Assembly: GCA_014529385.2 (NCBI GenBank)
Contig: CM043953.1
Location: 65,116,372-65,180,371 of the forward strand
DNA: 64,000 bases
Reading direction: 5' to 3'
Origin: Adiantum capillus-veneris
Taxonomy: Eukaryota > Streptophyta > Polypodiopsida > Polypodiales > Pteridaceae
The translations under genes and the position numbers were made by a program. Of this stretch, positions 34,352-47,378 are shown one piece after another. Each line of letters opens with the position of its first letter. The first letter of the stretch is position 1. The notes below the pieces were generated by a model. That model was not told the DNA's origin and made no database searches. It saw only the letters and a program-made list of their open reading frames with translations.

Positions 34352-34627
34352 ATGACCAAATTTCCTGACAGTTGGAAGATGGCAAATGATAAAGGAGAGC
34401 TAGCTATAGGTTTGGCTCTCAAGTATGACCATGTTGATGTCATGAGAGCCGTTCTTCGAGCTCTTCAAAAGTGGAAGCCGGAACCAAGCTACGACATTCT
34501 CACACCGGTCAAGTATAAGACATCAGATGCAATGTTACTTTATTATGTGGCAAGACCATGAGATGCAACCTTGCTTTGTTATGTGGCAAGGCATGGTCTG
34601 GCGAAGAATACGAAACTGTTCAAGAGA
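34352..34627 (+). pseudogene. unrecognised coding-like fragment
   Basis: A frame starting MTKFPDSWKMANDKGELAIG has balanced composition and reads KYDHVDVMRAVLRALQKWKP before a TGA at 34559. The same frame continues past the stop with [20 protein letters not shown], in which the segment LLYYVARP...[12 protein letters not shown] looks like a short internal duplication. It does not resemble a transposase I know. It could be a captured host exon. No splice sites are convincing. Confidence 0.3.
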
Positions 34628-34766
34628 GAGAATACCTCGCCATTCTTGCTCTGATTTCTCCTCTTTCCCAGCAGCGCCTGAAAAAGCCATTGGGCGACCA
34701 ACGCGTAAGCGGGCAAGAGAAGTGGAGAGGGTTGCTCTCCTTCAGGAGAACTTCAACGCAGCAGTC

Positions 34767-35039
<273 letters not shown>

Positions 35040-35040
<1 letters not shown>

Positions 35041-36412
35041 CCCCCCGGCAGTAGCATGGAAAAAAAAACGAGTAGCATGGAAAAAAAAGAGTTACTTGTT
35101 CTCTTCTGCTATCTTCTGCTCTGCGTCGTCAATTGCTCACTCTCTCTCTCTCTTTTTTTGTGTGTGCACGCGCTGCTTACTGTCTTGCACGACGCTACGC
35201 TGCTATTAAAGGTCGAGGTTGCGGCTGCTATATAAGGTGGTGGCTTTTCTATATATTTTTAGCAAAGCAGGCATGCCCTTTTTACGTCATATTTCGTCCA
35301 TCCTCTTTAATATTATTCTCCTCCAATGAAGTATTTCCAAGTGGTGTAGGTCTCCTTGCAGGATTCTCAAAACCAATATTACATAATCAAGGTAAATAAA
35401 GGAGAGTTGAAATTGTATAAGAGACCAAAGACTAAATATGCCACAAGGACTAAGATTCATTTCAATTGTGTATAGAGACTAGAAGGTTGATGATTCCAAA
35501 ATCTAGTTTAGATAGTACAATTGTGCAATGTTGGTTATAAAAAAAAAACTCATTAGAAGGTTCCCGCGATTGTGATTGCTATGACAATGTATCCAACTAA
35601 TAACATAAAACAAGATAGAGGCATTGGTAATAATACCCCAAAAAATGGAGTAGACTTCATACTTGTTAATAAGATCACCACCAATTTTGTGAAGGGTGTG
35701 TAGGATGTGTGGCGATGTCTAACTCCACTAAAACACTAGATCCCCTTAGGAAACCTCTTCCATGTTCCTACTAGCCTCTTCTTCTTTGGAATGGTCTTGG
35801 TAGTCTCCTCAACATGCTTATATGAGCTTCAAGATAATTTGTAGAGCCCAAGATCAACAATGCACTAAGCTGCATTATACGTTATATGGGATATGCATAA
35901 TACGTCATATACGGGTATATTTTACATGACCTCATATTATACGGGTGTATTATACGATCCCACATCAACAAAAACGGGCAACCATTTTTTTTCTGGTTTT
36001 TCGATCGAAAGAAACTCCAATCAAAAATCTTTTCGATAAAAAAAAACTTTGTGCAAAGAATACACTGATAAAAAATAAAAGTATATATAGCGGCAGCACG
36101 CCTTGTTGAGACTAGTATTCATCACAAAAGGTATTCCATGTCATTATCAAAGAAAAAACAAAAACATAATAATTTAAAAATCATTGAAATATAGAATAGT
36201 TTTAAAATCTTTTCTTTAAAATCAATTTAATTTCTTTTCTAAATTTGATTGATTCTTTTTTTTAGGTTCAAATTGTGTAAGCTTTGTATGTTGCATAGAG
36301 CTCAAACTCTCACTCATACAAGGTGTTTATTGTTTAGGATTCACTTGCTATGTGCTCAGTTTACTGACATGTGGAAGTAAAGTAGTGATATAATTCAGAG
36401 GTTGCTGTTGTA
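35040..36412. other. intergenic DNA, no gene supported
   Basis: AT-rich. At 35874-35965 several ATTATACG/CGTATATG-like phrases occur in both orientations around GGGATATGCATAATACG, making a small palindrome-rich patch. A GA run lies at about 36505-36522 inside the following LTR. Confidence 0.5.
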
Positions 36413-36417
36413 TGCAG

Positions 36418-37224
36418 TGTTAGGAAATAAGACATAGCTAAATAGATAATTGAGTAGATTACTTAAAGGAGAGAGACAGATTTACATACACAAGATTATA
36501 GAGTAGAGAGAGAGAGAGAGAGTACACACGATATACGTGGTTCACCCAATGTGGGCTACGTCCACGGGAAAGCAGCCACTCAATGGATTTAGTACTTCAA
36601 AACAAGAAGTAGTTTACAAAGGGATTATACCCTTAATGGAGCTCCCGCCTTGCTTCACTCTCACCACCTCACACTCACCTTGTTGCATCAACTTCACACT
36701 ATATCAAATGTGTGTAGAAATGGCCTCCTTTTATAGGCCAAAAGGGCTGCCCTCTCTTATGAGAGGCAGCCATGTGTAGCCTCTCTTGTGCGAATAAGTC
36801 CAAATCGGACCCTCCAATCTGCCCATGTGTGGCCGCCCTTGAGAAGACAAGTCCGCTTTTGAATTCGGCCACCGACCATTGAATTCGGCCACCAGCCACC
36901 AGCCATTGACTTCCGACCACCGACCATCGGCCATTGACTACCGGCCACCTGCCAACCGACCGGTTGTTTTCCAACCACTTTCCGGCCACCGTCCGGTCAT
37001 AATATTCCGACGAAAAGGAATATTCCGGCGAGGGGAAAAAAAGTCTCGGGGGCCTCCGCCCCCGAGGCCCCTAAAGTTGCCCCTGATTCTTGTCCGTGAA
37101 AATTTTGGTTTCTGATGACTGATTTTCCTTCACGCACGATGGCTTCTCCTCATAATGGGGGCCTTACAAATGTGCGCTTTTACCACAGAAAATTACAAGG
37201 GTAAATCAAGCTCCATACTTAACA
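36418..37224 (-). repeat. 3' LTR of the copia element
   Basis: 807 bp. Contains a minus-strand TATA box in GGCCTATAAAAGGAGGCC (about 36722-36739) and a minisatellite of CGGCCACCAGCCATTGA-like units (about 36865-36985) longer than in the other LTR. Also a GC-rich GGGGGCCTCCGCCCCCGAGG palindrome near 37048. Confidence 0.93.
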
Positions 37225-37284
37225 ATCTCCCACTTGGAGACTGATCTCCAAACCAAACCTGTGACTGCTTTCCATTCTGGCTTC

Positions 37285-40200
37285 TTATCCTTGAATGTCG
37301 ATTGAAGATGAGCAAAAGCTCAACTTCTCCTTGTTGACCACCTTTGTAAACACGTCTGCAGGATTTTCACTTGTATGCACCTTTCCTAGCTTTAGTTGTC
37401 CCTCTTCCAAAAGAGTGCGTATGAAGTGATATCTCACCTCAATGTGCTTTGTCCTTGAATGAAAGGCTGAGTTCTTCATAAGATGGATAGCGCTTTGGCT
37501 ATCACTGTACAAGACACAATTGTCTTGTTTGAATCCAAGCTCTTCTAAGAATCTGTGAAGCCACAGAATTTCTTTGCTTGCCTCTGTCATTGCTACATAC
37601 TCTGCTTCCGTGGTAGAAAGTGAAACCACTTTCTGCAGCTTTGAAGCCTAGCTTACTGCTGTGCCTCCAACAGTGAACACATAGCCAGTAGTGCTCCTTC
37701 GAGTATCTTTGTCACCTGCCATATCTGCATCAGCATACCCTTCTAGAAAAATATCAGTTCCTCCAAAATACAAAGCATTTGTTGTTGTCCCTTTTAGATA
37801 CCTAAGTATCCACTTCACAGCTTGCCAATGCTCTTTACCTGGGTTGTCCATGAACCTACTCACAACTCCCACTGCATGTGCAATGTCCGGCCTTGTCCAG
37901 ACCATAGCATACATTAGAGAACCTACCGCTGCAGCATATGGAACTTTAGACATATAGGCTATCTCCTCTTGTGTCTTTGGACACATATCCTTCGTTAGTT
38001 TGAAATGACCATCCAGAGGTGCAGAAACTGGTTTTGCATTTTGCATTGCAAACCTTTCTAGTACCTTCTTGATGTAATCTTCTTGAGATAGCTTTATTGT
38101 CTTCTTCGTCCTGTCCCTTGATATTTTCATACCAAGTATCCTCTTTGCAGCACCTAAATCTTTCATTGAAAAAGATTTAGACAGCTCCTCTTTTAGGTCT
38201 TTGAAGTCCTGCATGTTAGCACTTGCAATCAGCATGTCATCAACATACAACATTAGGATGATGAACTTCCCATCTCCCAAATTCTTCCTGCAGACACAGT
38301 GATCCGAGTTGCATCTTGTGAATCCATGATCCAACGTCCATCGATCAAACTTCAAGTACCATTGTCTTGATGCTTACTTTAAACCATACAAGCTCTTCTT
38401 TAATCTGCAAACCATTTTCTCCTTACCTTTTACTTCATACCCCTTTGGTTGAAGCATGTAGATTTCCTCCTCTAAGTCACCGTGAGGGAATGCCATATTT
38501 ACATCCATTTTCTCGAGATTTAAATCATGAACAGCCACAAGGCTTAAGACAAGCCTAATTGAGTTCATTTTTACAACAGGAGAAAATATTTCATTGAAGT
38601 CAATACCTTTCTTTTGAGAAAACCCTTTTACCACAAGCCTAGACTTGTACCTTTTCTTCCCACCTTCTTCTTCCTTCACCTTGTACACCCATTTGTTTTG
38701 AAGTGCCCGCTTACCTTTAGGCAACTCAACCAACTCCCATGTTTGGTTGCGATGTAGTGAGTCCATCTCCACTTGCATGCTCTTCGTCCATTCTTCTTTG
38801 GATTCATGTTGCATAGCTTCTTCATATGATTCCGGCTCTCTAGAATCTGAGATCAAGAGATGGTTGAAGGAAGGAACAAACCTTTCTGGAGGTCTACTTG
38901 CTCTTGTAGATCTTCGGGGAATAGGTTGAGGCTCCTCATTTGGTTGACGTTGTTGCACATTGTCACCTTTTGCAGTCCTTGAGTCTTCCCGTCCTCAAGC
39001 TCCATGTACTCATCACCTGTTTCTTTTGTTTGTTTTCTTTCCAAGTAATCTTTGTACATATTTTGTTCGTTAAAAATTACATCCCTACTCCTTAAGATTT
39101 TACCATCTTCAGGATTCCATAGGCGATACCCAAAGTCACCTTCTCCATAGCCAATGAAGAAACAATTTTTGGACTTTGCATCTAGCTTTGATCTTAGGCT
39201 TCTATCTATGTGCATGAAAGCCTCACACCCAAACACTTTGAGAAATGCATAATTCACCGGTTTACCTGTCCATGCCTCTTCTGGAACTCCCCCATCCAAT
39301 GTCGTTGAGGGTGACCGATTGATTAAGTACACAGACATACTTACAGCTTCCGCCCAAAACTCAAGCAGTAGGCATGCATGTATCCGCATGCTTCGTGCTC
39401 GCTCCATGATTGTCCTGTTCATCCTTTCCAAAATACCATTTTGCTGAGGTGTCCTTGGGGTTGTCCTTTGCCTCCGAATGCCATTGCTAGCACAAAAGCT
39501 TTCAAAAGCTTGGCTGCAATATTCACCTCCATTGTCGAATCTGAGGCATTAAACCTTGGTACCTGTTTCATTCTCCACAAAGGCTTTCCACCTTTGAAAT
39601 ATGGAAAATACATCGGATTTATTCTTCATGACATAAACCCATGTTTTTCTAGTCACGTCTATGAATGTTACATAGTACAATGAGCCACCAAGTGATGGTG
39701 TACTTGCAGGACCCCAAACATCAGAATGAACCAACTCAAGTTTTTTATTTTTTCTTTCATTTCCTGATTTTTGAAATTTTACCCTCTTTTGTTTACCATA
39801 AATACAATCTTCACAAAACTCTAAGTCCACTTCTTTCAAACCTGGTAGAAGCTTCTTTGTTTGAAGGATTTGCATTTCTTTGGCACTCATATGCCCAAGT
39901 CGATAGTGCCACACCGCACTATCAACTTCTGTAGTTGCTGCACAAGCTGAAGGTTGCGTGCTAACAGTACACAAGTAAAGTGTACCGACCTTTTCTCCCT
40001 TGGCAACCACCAAAGATCCCTTTGAGATCTTCCACCGTTTGTTTCCGAATGCAATGTTGTGACCTTCATCGTCCAATTGTCCTGTAGAGATTAAATTTTT
40101 GCGAAGAGAAGGAACATGCCTAACATCTTTAAGCTTCCATTCATTTTCGTTAGTAGTTTTGACAGAAATTGTACCTTTGTCGACAATCTCACAAGCTTCA

Positions 40201-41162
40201 TCATCTCCCAAATATACATACCCAAAATTACCTTTGGTGTAGTCTTGGAAATGTTTCTTGTGTGGTGTCGCATGGAATGAAGCCCCGAAATCTACTATCC
40301 AGGAATTAGACACATTGTCTAATGAGAGAATTAGAGCATCTTGCTCTACTTTACCTGCCACATTGGCCTCCGATGTTGGCTTGTTGTCTTGAGACTCAGT
40401 CTCCTTCTTCTTCTTGGACCAGCAATCCTTCTTGACGTGGCCCTTCACGCCACAGTTCCAACATTCAAGAACTGACTTTGTGCCTGACTTGCTCCGTCTT
40501 GAGCGATCACGACCCTTTTGGTTTTTGAACCTCTCCTTAGGCCTTCCTCTTGTTTCCACTGACAATGCAGCACTTGATGATTCTCCTGTGCTTCTCCTTT
40601 GTATTTCCTCGCTTAGGAGAACACCCACAACATCATCAAACTTAATAGTATTTGTGCCAAAAATAGAATTACTTACACCATCACAAGGCTGTCCCAACTA
40701 TCCGGTAGAGATGATAGTATAAGGAGAGCTCGCACTTCATCATCGAAATTGATTTTCACCGATCGAAGTTGACTTATGTTTGTGTTAAAGTCATTTAGGT
40801 GTTCTGCAACTGAACCATTCCCTGCCATCTTTAGATTGAACAAGCGCTTCAAAAGAAATACCTTATTGGATGCCGATGGTTTCTCGTAGAAGTCATCAAG
40901 TGACTTCATCAAGTCCTCCGTGGTCTTCATCTCCGAAACATTGAAGGCCACCGTTGACACCAAGCTTAACTGGATTGTTCCCAGTGCCTTTCGATCAAGG
41001 ACAATCCATGCTTCATCTACCATTGTTGCGGGATTCTTCGCAAGACCGCCTAGTGGCAAATAGAGGTCCTTCTAGTAGAGATAGTTTTCAATCTACATCT
41101 TCCAATTTTGGTAGTTTTTGCCGTTGAACTTCTCAATCTTGAGCTTCCCTTCCTCCGCCATA
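37285..41162 (-). pseudogene. Ty1/copia gag-pol, inactivated
   Basis: The ATG at 41162 begins MAEEGKLKIEKFNGKNYQNW. Stops follow at once (after KM and after NYLY). Then come a UBN2-type gag (to about 40680), zinc knuckle CWNCGVKGHVKKDC (about 40430), protease with VDFGASFHATP where family members have DSGA, a GAG-pre-integrase segment (HYRLGHMSAKEMQIL), integrase, RT with LYVDDMLIA (about 38240) and RNase H with STTEAEYVAMTEASKEILWL ending at 37285. Frame breaks occur near 40690, 39545, 38900, 38372 and 37640. Domain order PR-INT-RT-RH is diagnostic of copia. Confidence 0.92.
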
Positions 41163-41212
41163 ACTCCCACTCAATTCAAGGAATCCTTTCCTTGAGATAA
41201 CTTAGCTACGAT

Positions 41213-41232
41213 CAAACCTTGCTTTGATACCA
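41213..41232 (-). other. primer-binding site of the copia element
   Basis: On the minus strand, TGGTATCAAAGC follows the LTR end (CCTAACAAC) by two bases. This is the initiator-Met-tRNA type with one G-to-A change from TGGTATCAGAGC. Confidence 0.85.
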
Positions 41233-41234
41233 GT

Positions 41235-41987
41235 TGTTAGGAAATAAGACGTAGCTAAATAGATAATTGAGTAGATTACTTAATGGAGAGATACATATTT
41301 ACATACACGAGATTATAGAGTAGAGAGAGAGAGAGAGAGTACACACAATATACGTGGTTCACCCAATGTGGGCTACATCCACGGGAAAGCAGCCACTCAA
41401 TGGCTTTAGTACTTCAAAACAAGAAGTAGTTTACAAAGGGATTGTACCCTTAATGGAGCTCCCGCCTTGCTTCACTCTCACCACCTCACACTCACCTTGT
41501 TGCATCAACTTCACACTATATCAAATGTGTGTAGAAATGGCCTCCTTTTATAGGCCAAAAGGGCTGCCCTCTCTTATGAGAGGCAGCCATGTGTAGCCGC
41601 CCTTGTGCGAATAAGTCCAAATCGGACCCTCCAATCCGCCCATTGTGGCCGCCCTTGAGAAGACAAGTCCGCTTTTGAATTCGGCCACCAGCCACCGGCC
41701 ATTGATTTCCGACCACCGGCCACCGGCCATTGGCCAACCGACCGATTGTTTTCCGACCACTTTCGGCCGCCGTCCGGCCATGATATTCCGGCGAGGGAAA
41801 AAAAATTATCGGGGGCCTCCGCCCCCGAGGCCCCTAAAGTTGCCCCTGATTCTTGTCCGTGAAAATTTTGGTTTCTGATGAGTGATTTTCCTTCACGCAC
41901 GATGGCTTCTCCTCATAATTGGGGCCTTACAAATGTGCGCTTTTACCACAGAAAATTACAAGGGTAAATCAGGCTCCATACTTAACA
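41235..41987 (-). repeat. 5' LTR of the copia element
   Basis: 753 bp, with the same TATA context (about 41539-41556) and a shorter GGCCACC minisatellite than the 3' LTR. Confidence 0.93.
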
Positions 41988-42820
41988 TGCAGAGTGTACT
42001 CTCACATGATGTAATCAGTCTGCAAAATATAATAGAGTAGAGGTTAGTTTTATTTAGGTAGGTTCGGTTTTGACGTGCAGATATTTTCTCACTTTAAAGT
42101 GAACATAGGTAGAATTGTTTTTGTCATGTGTAACCATCACACTATGCTCTCACTAGAATTAAAATTTTAGGAATCTCATGTCCAAAAACATTGATATTAA
42201 GTTATCTTTAATTGGATTGCTATGTCTATCACACTTTGTGATCATACACGTGCAACAACTGCAGATAGATAAGCTCTCAAAGATCTACCGTGGAGTGAGA
42301 ATTTCATGTTCACACTTCAGATAGATATGACAATCGTCAAATTTTGCAATTAATCCTCACGTTACAATGAGAATCAATTGCAAGATTTGATTAATATTAT
42401 CAGGGATCATAATGTGTGAAATCCATAAGCTTGCACTTTAGATAAACCGATATAGTGCAACATGATGATGAGATTTACTTTTATTGTTTTAAATAAATGA
42501 TAAAGACTAATGATTATGGTAATGTGTGAATTACACTTTAGATGAATGGATGTAGTGCAATGTGAGCATTGTGATTGAAATGTTTTGTTTGAAGTGATGA
42601 AGTTATTTTGCGCTTGAAAAAGATTGAAATGAGTTTATACATGAAGAACGATAAGACTATCATTGCTTATTGTTAATTGATAATGTAGCGTGAGTCTAAT
42701 TGATGGTGTGGACAAATTTTGATCACTAGATTGATCGATAGAGCATTGCTTGTGTAGTTTGTTGCTTTGAATTTTTTTTTACTATCAGGGGAAACACATA
42801 CTCACACACAAAGACATAGC

Positions 42821-42825
42821 GAGAG

Positions 42826-42881
<56 letters not shown>
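42821..42881. repeat. (GA)n microsatellite
   Basis: About 60 bases of GA. The surrounding 41993-43550 is AT-rich with no gene. Short direct repeats of CGACTCAGCAATATCTCAGTC type lie at 43020-43140, and a duplicated ATAGTGCCTGG..AACCAAGGTATACAAA phrase lies at 43267-43395. Confidence 0.9.
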
Positions 42882-42883
<2 letters not shown>

Positions 42884-43555
42884 GTAACATCTTCTATTTC
42901 CAATAAAATATGCCCCATTCAAATACAAATAACTTGACCTTTTATAAGGTTTTTAAATATCAAACTCATCAAACTCTGCATCAACAAAATTCGACCCAGC
43001 AATGTTCTGACCTGCAAATAATCTGACTCAACAAATATCTAGCTATCCAACATCCTACTGAGAAAAATCTTAGTCAACACATACTCGACTCAAAAATATC
43101 TCAATCAACATATATCCGACTCAGCAATATCTCAGTCAACACATGGTATGTCCCGATGGTGGGATTCGTAGAAATCCGACTCGAATCCACATATCCCATG
43201 ATCAAAATTCAAATGGCTTATCCTATTTGTCAAAAATCCCTAGTTACTATTACTATATAGCATAAAGTATAGTGCCTGGAGCCCAATCCAAGATATACAA
43301 ATATGCCATATAGCACTATATCAAACTCAATGCTAGCATCTTCATATGAAGCAAAGTGTAGTGCTTGGTACTTAAACCAAGGTATACAAAATACATCATA
43401 GAGAGAAATTAAACGTCACCCAAAATTTCCCCAAGGGATTACATCAATGTGCCGATTTATGAAGCTTTTGAGTACAAAGGTTAATGAAATATATGTGAGA
43501 CAATATAGATCATTGTGCCAAAGTTGAGAGAACATCATGAAGAGATACAACCATC

Positions 43556-44806
43556 TTAATCATACAAAATATACTTGTGAAACCACAAAGAAACAAGCAT
43601 ATTGCTACTCCATGAGAAACAAGTAGACACCATCTTCCATGAGCATTCTTCAACATTGTTAGCAAAAGAATAGCTAACAAACATGGTCTTCATCTGCATG
43701 TTGCTTACATATCTGTATCCCTTATGAGATTCAACTTCAAATAAATCATTATCTTTGAGATAACATGCTTCAATGAGAGTAAAATCATTTACATTGTCAA
43801 TCAAGATTAGCATTACTTGACCATAAAATAATTCCTCAAACCATTCCTTGTCCTCCTTTTTCCTTAAGGGTCTCTCAGAATGTTGCCGCAACTGATCCTC
43901 TTGAGTGTCTGAAGTAATTTCATCCACATTCTAATTCCTCTGCTCCTTCTAAATTTGTTTCTCAACTTGGTCTCTTATTCCTCTTTGCTCCTTCCAATCA
44001 ATAGGTCCCTTAGCTTTAGACCTAGTAAAGAGCCATGAAATCTATCTCCTGAGTTTCCCAACATTGGTTACAATCCCAGGCCCATTCATCACAATGCTCT
44101 TTAGTTGGCTACTTCACATTTTCTTCAGATAAATCCTATGGTGCTTGCTGCTTAGTGATGTGAATTATGATGACATTTGCATGAGTCGGTGTGGCTGATT
44201 TTGTTGATGTAGCTATGGGTTAGCTTGCTGGTTATCCTGATTGTATGGTACCACCAGCATTCCTCTTTCTTCTCTATGCTTAACCCACAAAGCACAATTC
44301 AAACCAACCCAATGATTAGGTGCATTAAAATAAACACATGGCATAATACATGGTGGTCTTCTCTAATTATTGTCCTAATTTCTCCAAGGTGGTCTTGGAG
44401 GTCTATGAGGTATCTAAAATGGTGGTCTCCCTCTAAATGGAGCTACTTGATTGGTTTCAGCATCATTTCTTCCTCTTCTTGCATTTTAAGTTGGTCTACT
44501 TCTGTTGTTAGTATTGTACCAACAGTGAGATGTGTTGTCCTTCCCTTTCACAAATATGACTGTACTACTTCTCCTTGGGAGCTACCACAGAATATCCAAT
44601 TTTCTTCAATTGACTAATGAGATCCTCCTCTTTATCCTTCTTATCCTTTCTCTTCTTGTCACTATATTTCTTCTTCTTCTTTCCTTTGCTACTGTCAACA
44701 TCACTTTCTGATGACCTATCTAAATCACCATCATTGTTAGATTCCGACTCAGCTTCAGACCCTTCCTCTGAATCTGAGCTATCTGAGTCTTTTGTGAAAG
44801 GAGATT
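43556..44806 (-). pseudogene. degenerate retroelement gag-like region
   Basis: The minus strand from 44806 encodes an acidic/serine then lysine-rich segment (SSDSEEGSEAESESNNDGDL; KGKKKKKYSDKKRKDKKDKE). Further on, in broken frames, there is a zinc-knuckle-like phrase (CVYFNAPNHWVGLNC, second Cys lost) followed by ALWVKHREER. A frame at 43927-43556 without a clear domain follows. It reads as an old gag region in inverted orientation relative to the copia element beginning at about 44807. Confidence 0.4.
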
Positions 44807-46109
44807 GTGATGTTGATGTTGATGCAGAATGGGCTTTTAGTGCAAAGTGCAATTACAATCCTATTGTCCATGATGCATGCATGTCAATTGCTGCAAATTC
44901 ACATGTGTGGTATTTCGACAGTGGTGCTACAAAGCGCATTACCTCACATCGTGAATTGTTCACCTCTCTTGAGTATGTTGTCCTTCATGGGAATTCAGTC
45001 ACTTGTGCCAACAATGCCTCTTATCTGGTTCAAGGAGCTGGTTTATGTACTTGGGATCAAGAAGAATCTTTTGTCTATATCTACACTTGCTAGACTTGGT
45101 CTTGTAGTCAAATTTGTGGATGACAGATGTACAGTACATGATCTCAGTTTCGATGATGAAATTGTTGCATCTGGCATTTTATGTCGTGCGCTGTATAAGC
45201 TCACTTTGTATGACAAGTGTGGGCAAAAATTTTCAAATGGAGTTTTGGATTCAAAGGCTATTTCATATGCAAAACTTTGGCATGCATGTTTTGCCCATCT
45301 GCATGCATGTTTTGCCCATATGAATTTTGCCAGTTTGTTGTGTTTGCAAAAATCTAATATGGTTGCTTCTTTGCCACCTCTTGAAGCACCTGTCAAACAT
45401 GTTTGTGAAGGCTATATTTTGGGTAAGATGCAGCGTTCAAAGTTTCCAAAGGATGGTTCCGTTAGGGCCACATACAGGTTGCAGCTTGTGTGTATAGTGA
45501 TGTTTGTGGGCCCATGCAAACTCCGTCCTTGGTCAATTACCTTTACTTTGTGAATTTCATTGATGATTACTCTAGGAATGCATCAGTATTTTTGCTTAAA
45601 GTGAAGTTCAAAGTTTTTATATGATCCAAACATTATCTGGCTATGGCTGAAAATGTCTCGAAATGTACTATGGGCACCCTCCATTCCGATCGAGGGGGGG
45701 GAGTATATGTCTCATGAATTTAATGCATTTCTTGCTAGTCGTGGGATATGTACTATGGGCACCCTCCATTCCGATCAAGGGGGGGGAGTATATGTCTCAT
45801 GAATTTAATGCATTTCTTGCTAGTCGTGGGATAAAACACCAATTTACAGTGCCTTATATACCTCAGCAAAATGGTGTTGTTGAGAGGAAAAACAGGCCAC
45901 TTACGAAAATGGCACAATGTATGGTCAAAAGTCAAGCTTTGCCACATTCTTTTTGGCTTGAGGCCATCATGTGTGCCACTTGTGTACTTAACACAAGTGT
46001 CCTACAAAAGCTTTGCACTCTATTACTCCATATGAAGCATAGCATGATAGAAAGCCTTCTATTGAGCACATGGGTGTTTTTGGTTGTTTGGCATATGCCT
46101 TGGTGCCAC
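44807..46109 (+). pseudogene. Ty1/copia pol, 5' part (protease, integrase), interrupted
   Basis: The plus strand carries the copia protease (VWYFDSGATKRITSHRELF), a frame change near 45050, LLSISTLARLGLVVKFVDD, the GAG-pre-integrase region (LWHACFAHMNFASLLCLQK) and integrase (GVVERKNRPLTKMAQCMVKS, LEAIMCATCVLNTS). Two local tandem duplications interrupt it: a 21-bp one at about 45282-45323 and an 85-bp one at about 45664-45833, the latter covering the HSDRGGEY region. No 5' LTR or gag in the same orientation is visible to the left. The hAT-like element cuts it at 46109. Confidence 0.85.
46102..46109. repeat. target-site duplication GGTGCCAC (left)
   Basis: 8 bp, typical for hAT elements; matches GGTTCCAC at 51048-51055 except for one base. 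Confidence 0.8.
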
Positions 46110-46350
46110 CATGGATTTTAATTATGCGATGATGCATTTTGTAAAATGTTAATTATTGTTGTTATTATCACTATTTTTTTCATGTTAATAACATATCTAA
46201 TGTCATGACCTACGAAAACCGGTAGAAAACGTAGAACTGGCGGGACAACCAACAATCCCGGCAGACCCGGCGGGTTTATCATGAAACCCGGCGGGCCCGA
46301 CGGGACAAGCAAGAATCCTGTCGGACCCGTCATGTACCCCCTCCATATTT

Positions 46351-46368
46351 GGTGGCTCTATATAACCA
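46351..46368 (+). promoter_or_regulatory. inward TATA box at the left end of the hAT-like element
   Basis: GGTGGCTCTATATAACC just inside the GC-rich repeats. Mirrored by CCGTGGCTATATAAAGGCG on the minus strand at the other end (50834-50852). Confidence 0.55.
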
Positions 46369-46489
46369 TGTAGTAGACATCACATCACATCACCTCTTCC
46401 TCTAAATTTGGTCATCCTTTAAAATTTAGAAGAAAAACTAAAGGTAAAAAAATGAATAGTCTTTTTAAAAAATTAAAACTTAATGTAAC

Positions 46490-47236
46490 TCTGATCATGG
46501 ATGATTAGTTCTTTTTTGGACTGAACTGATTCTTGAAAGGAGGTAGAAAGGTGAATCTTTGGGTCGGTATCTCTACATTTGGGATGGACTAATCTCATGT
46601 TTGGTTCACCGTTATATTTGCTAAATTGATTGCTATATTGATTAGAACTTCTATCATGGGTCATTAGTTTTTTTTTGGACTGAACTGATTCGAAAAGAGA
46701 TAGAAAGGTGAATCTTTGGGTCGATATCTCTACTTTTGGGATGGACTGATCACATATTTGATTCACCGTTGTATTTGCTTGCTATTCCGATTAGAGCTCC
46801 AATCATGGGTCATTAGTTCTTTTTTGGACTGGACTGATTCATGAAAGGAGGTAGAAAGGTGAATCTATGGGTCGATATCTCTACTTTTGGGATGGACTAA
46901 TCACATGTTTGATTCACCGTTGTATTTGCTTGCTATTCCGATTAGAGCTCCAATCATGGGTCATTAGTTCTTTTTTGGACTGGACTGATTCATGAAAGGA
47001 GGTAGGAAGGTGAATCTTTGGGTCGATATCTCTACTTTTGGGATGGACTGATCACATGTTTGATTCACCGTTGTATTTGCTTGCTATTTTGATTAGAGCT
47101 CCAATCATGGGTCATTAGTTCTTTTTTGGACTGGACTGATTAATGAAAGGAGGTAGGAAGGTGAATCTTTGGGTCAATATCTCTACTTTTGGGATGGACT
47201 GATCACATATTTGATTCACCGTTGTATTTGCTTGCT
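46490..47236. repeat. 151-bp tandem repeat, five copies
   Basis: CATTAGTTCTTTTTTGGACT recurs near 46502, 46661, 46811, 46962 and 47113. The whole unit runs to GATTCACCGTTGTATTTGC. The last three copies are the most alike, indicating recent amplification at the right end of the array. Confidence 0.9.
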
Positions 47237-47378
47237 CATGTTTGAGTAGATTGAGGTTTATTCCCTTCAGGCTTCACTACTACGCTTGTGTGTGATATTA
47301 ATTATAACACTAATGTTTGGTTTGAATAATACTTGAAAGAAGAGATAGCATACTGAGCTATGTTTATTGGTATTGCAG

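Larger units (their letters stand above)
36418..41987 (-). mobile_element. complete Ty1/copia element, decayed, 5.6 kb
   Basis: The minus-strand element has two LTRs (TGTTAAGTATGG to CCTAACA when read on the minus strand), a primer-binding site, a polypurine tract (AAGTGGGAGAT at about 37225-37235) and the 5-bp duplication TGCAG on both sides (36413-36417, 41988-41992). LTR copies differ at about 4% over the stretch I compared, plus length changes, so it is much older than the gypsy element at 22-31 kb. Confidence 0.95.

Noticed and set aside
36865-36985. Proline/histidine-rich and Trp/Gly-rich frames in the copia LTRs (for example 36699-36989, 41516-41900)
   Set aside because: They translate the GGCCACC minisatellite in the LTRs and differ in length between the two LTRs.
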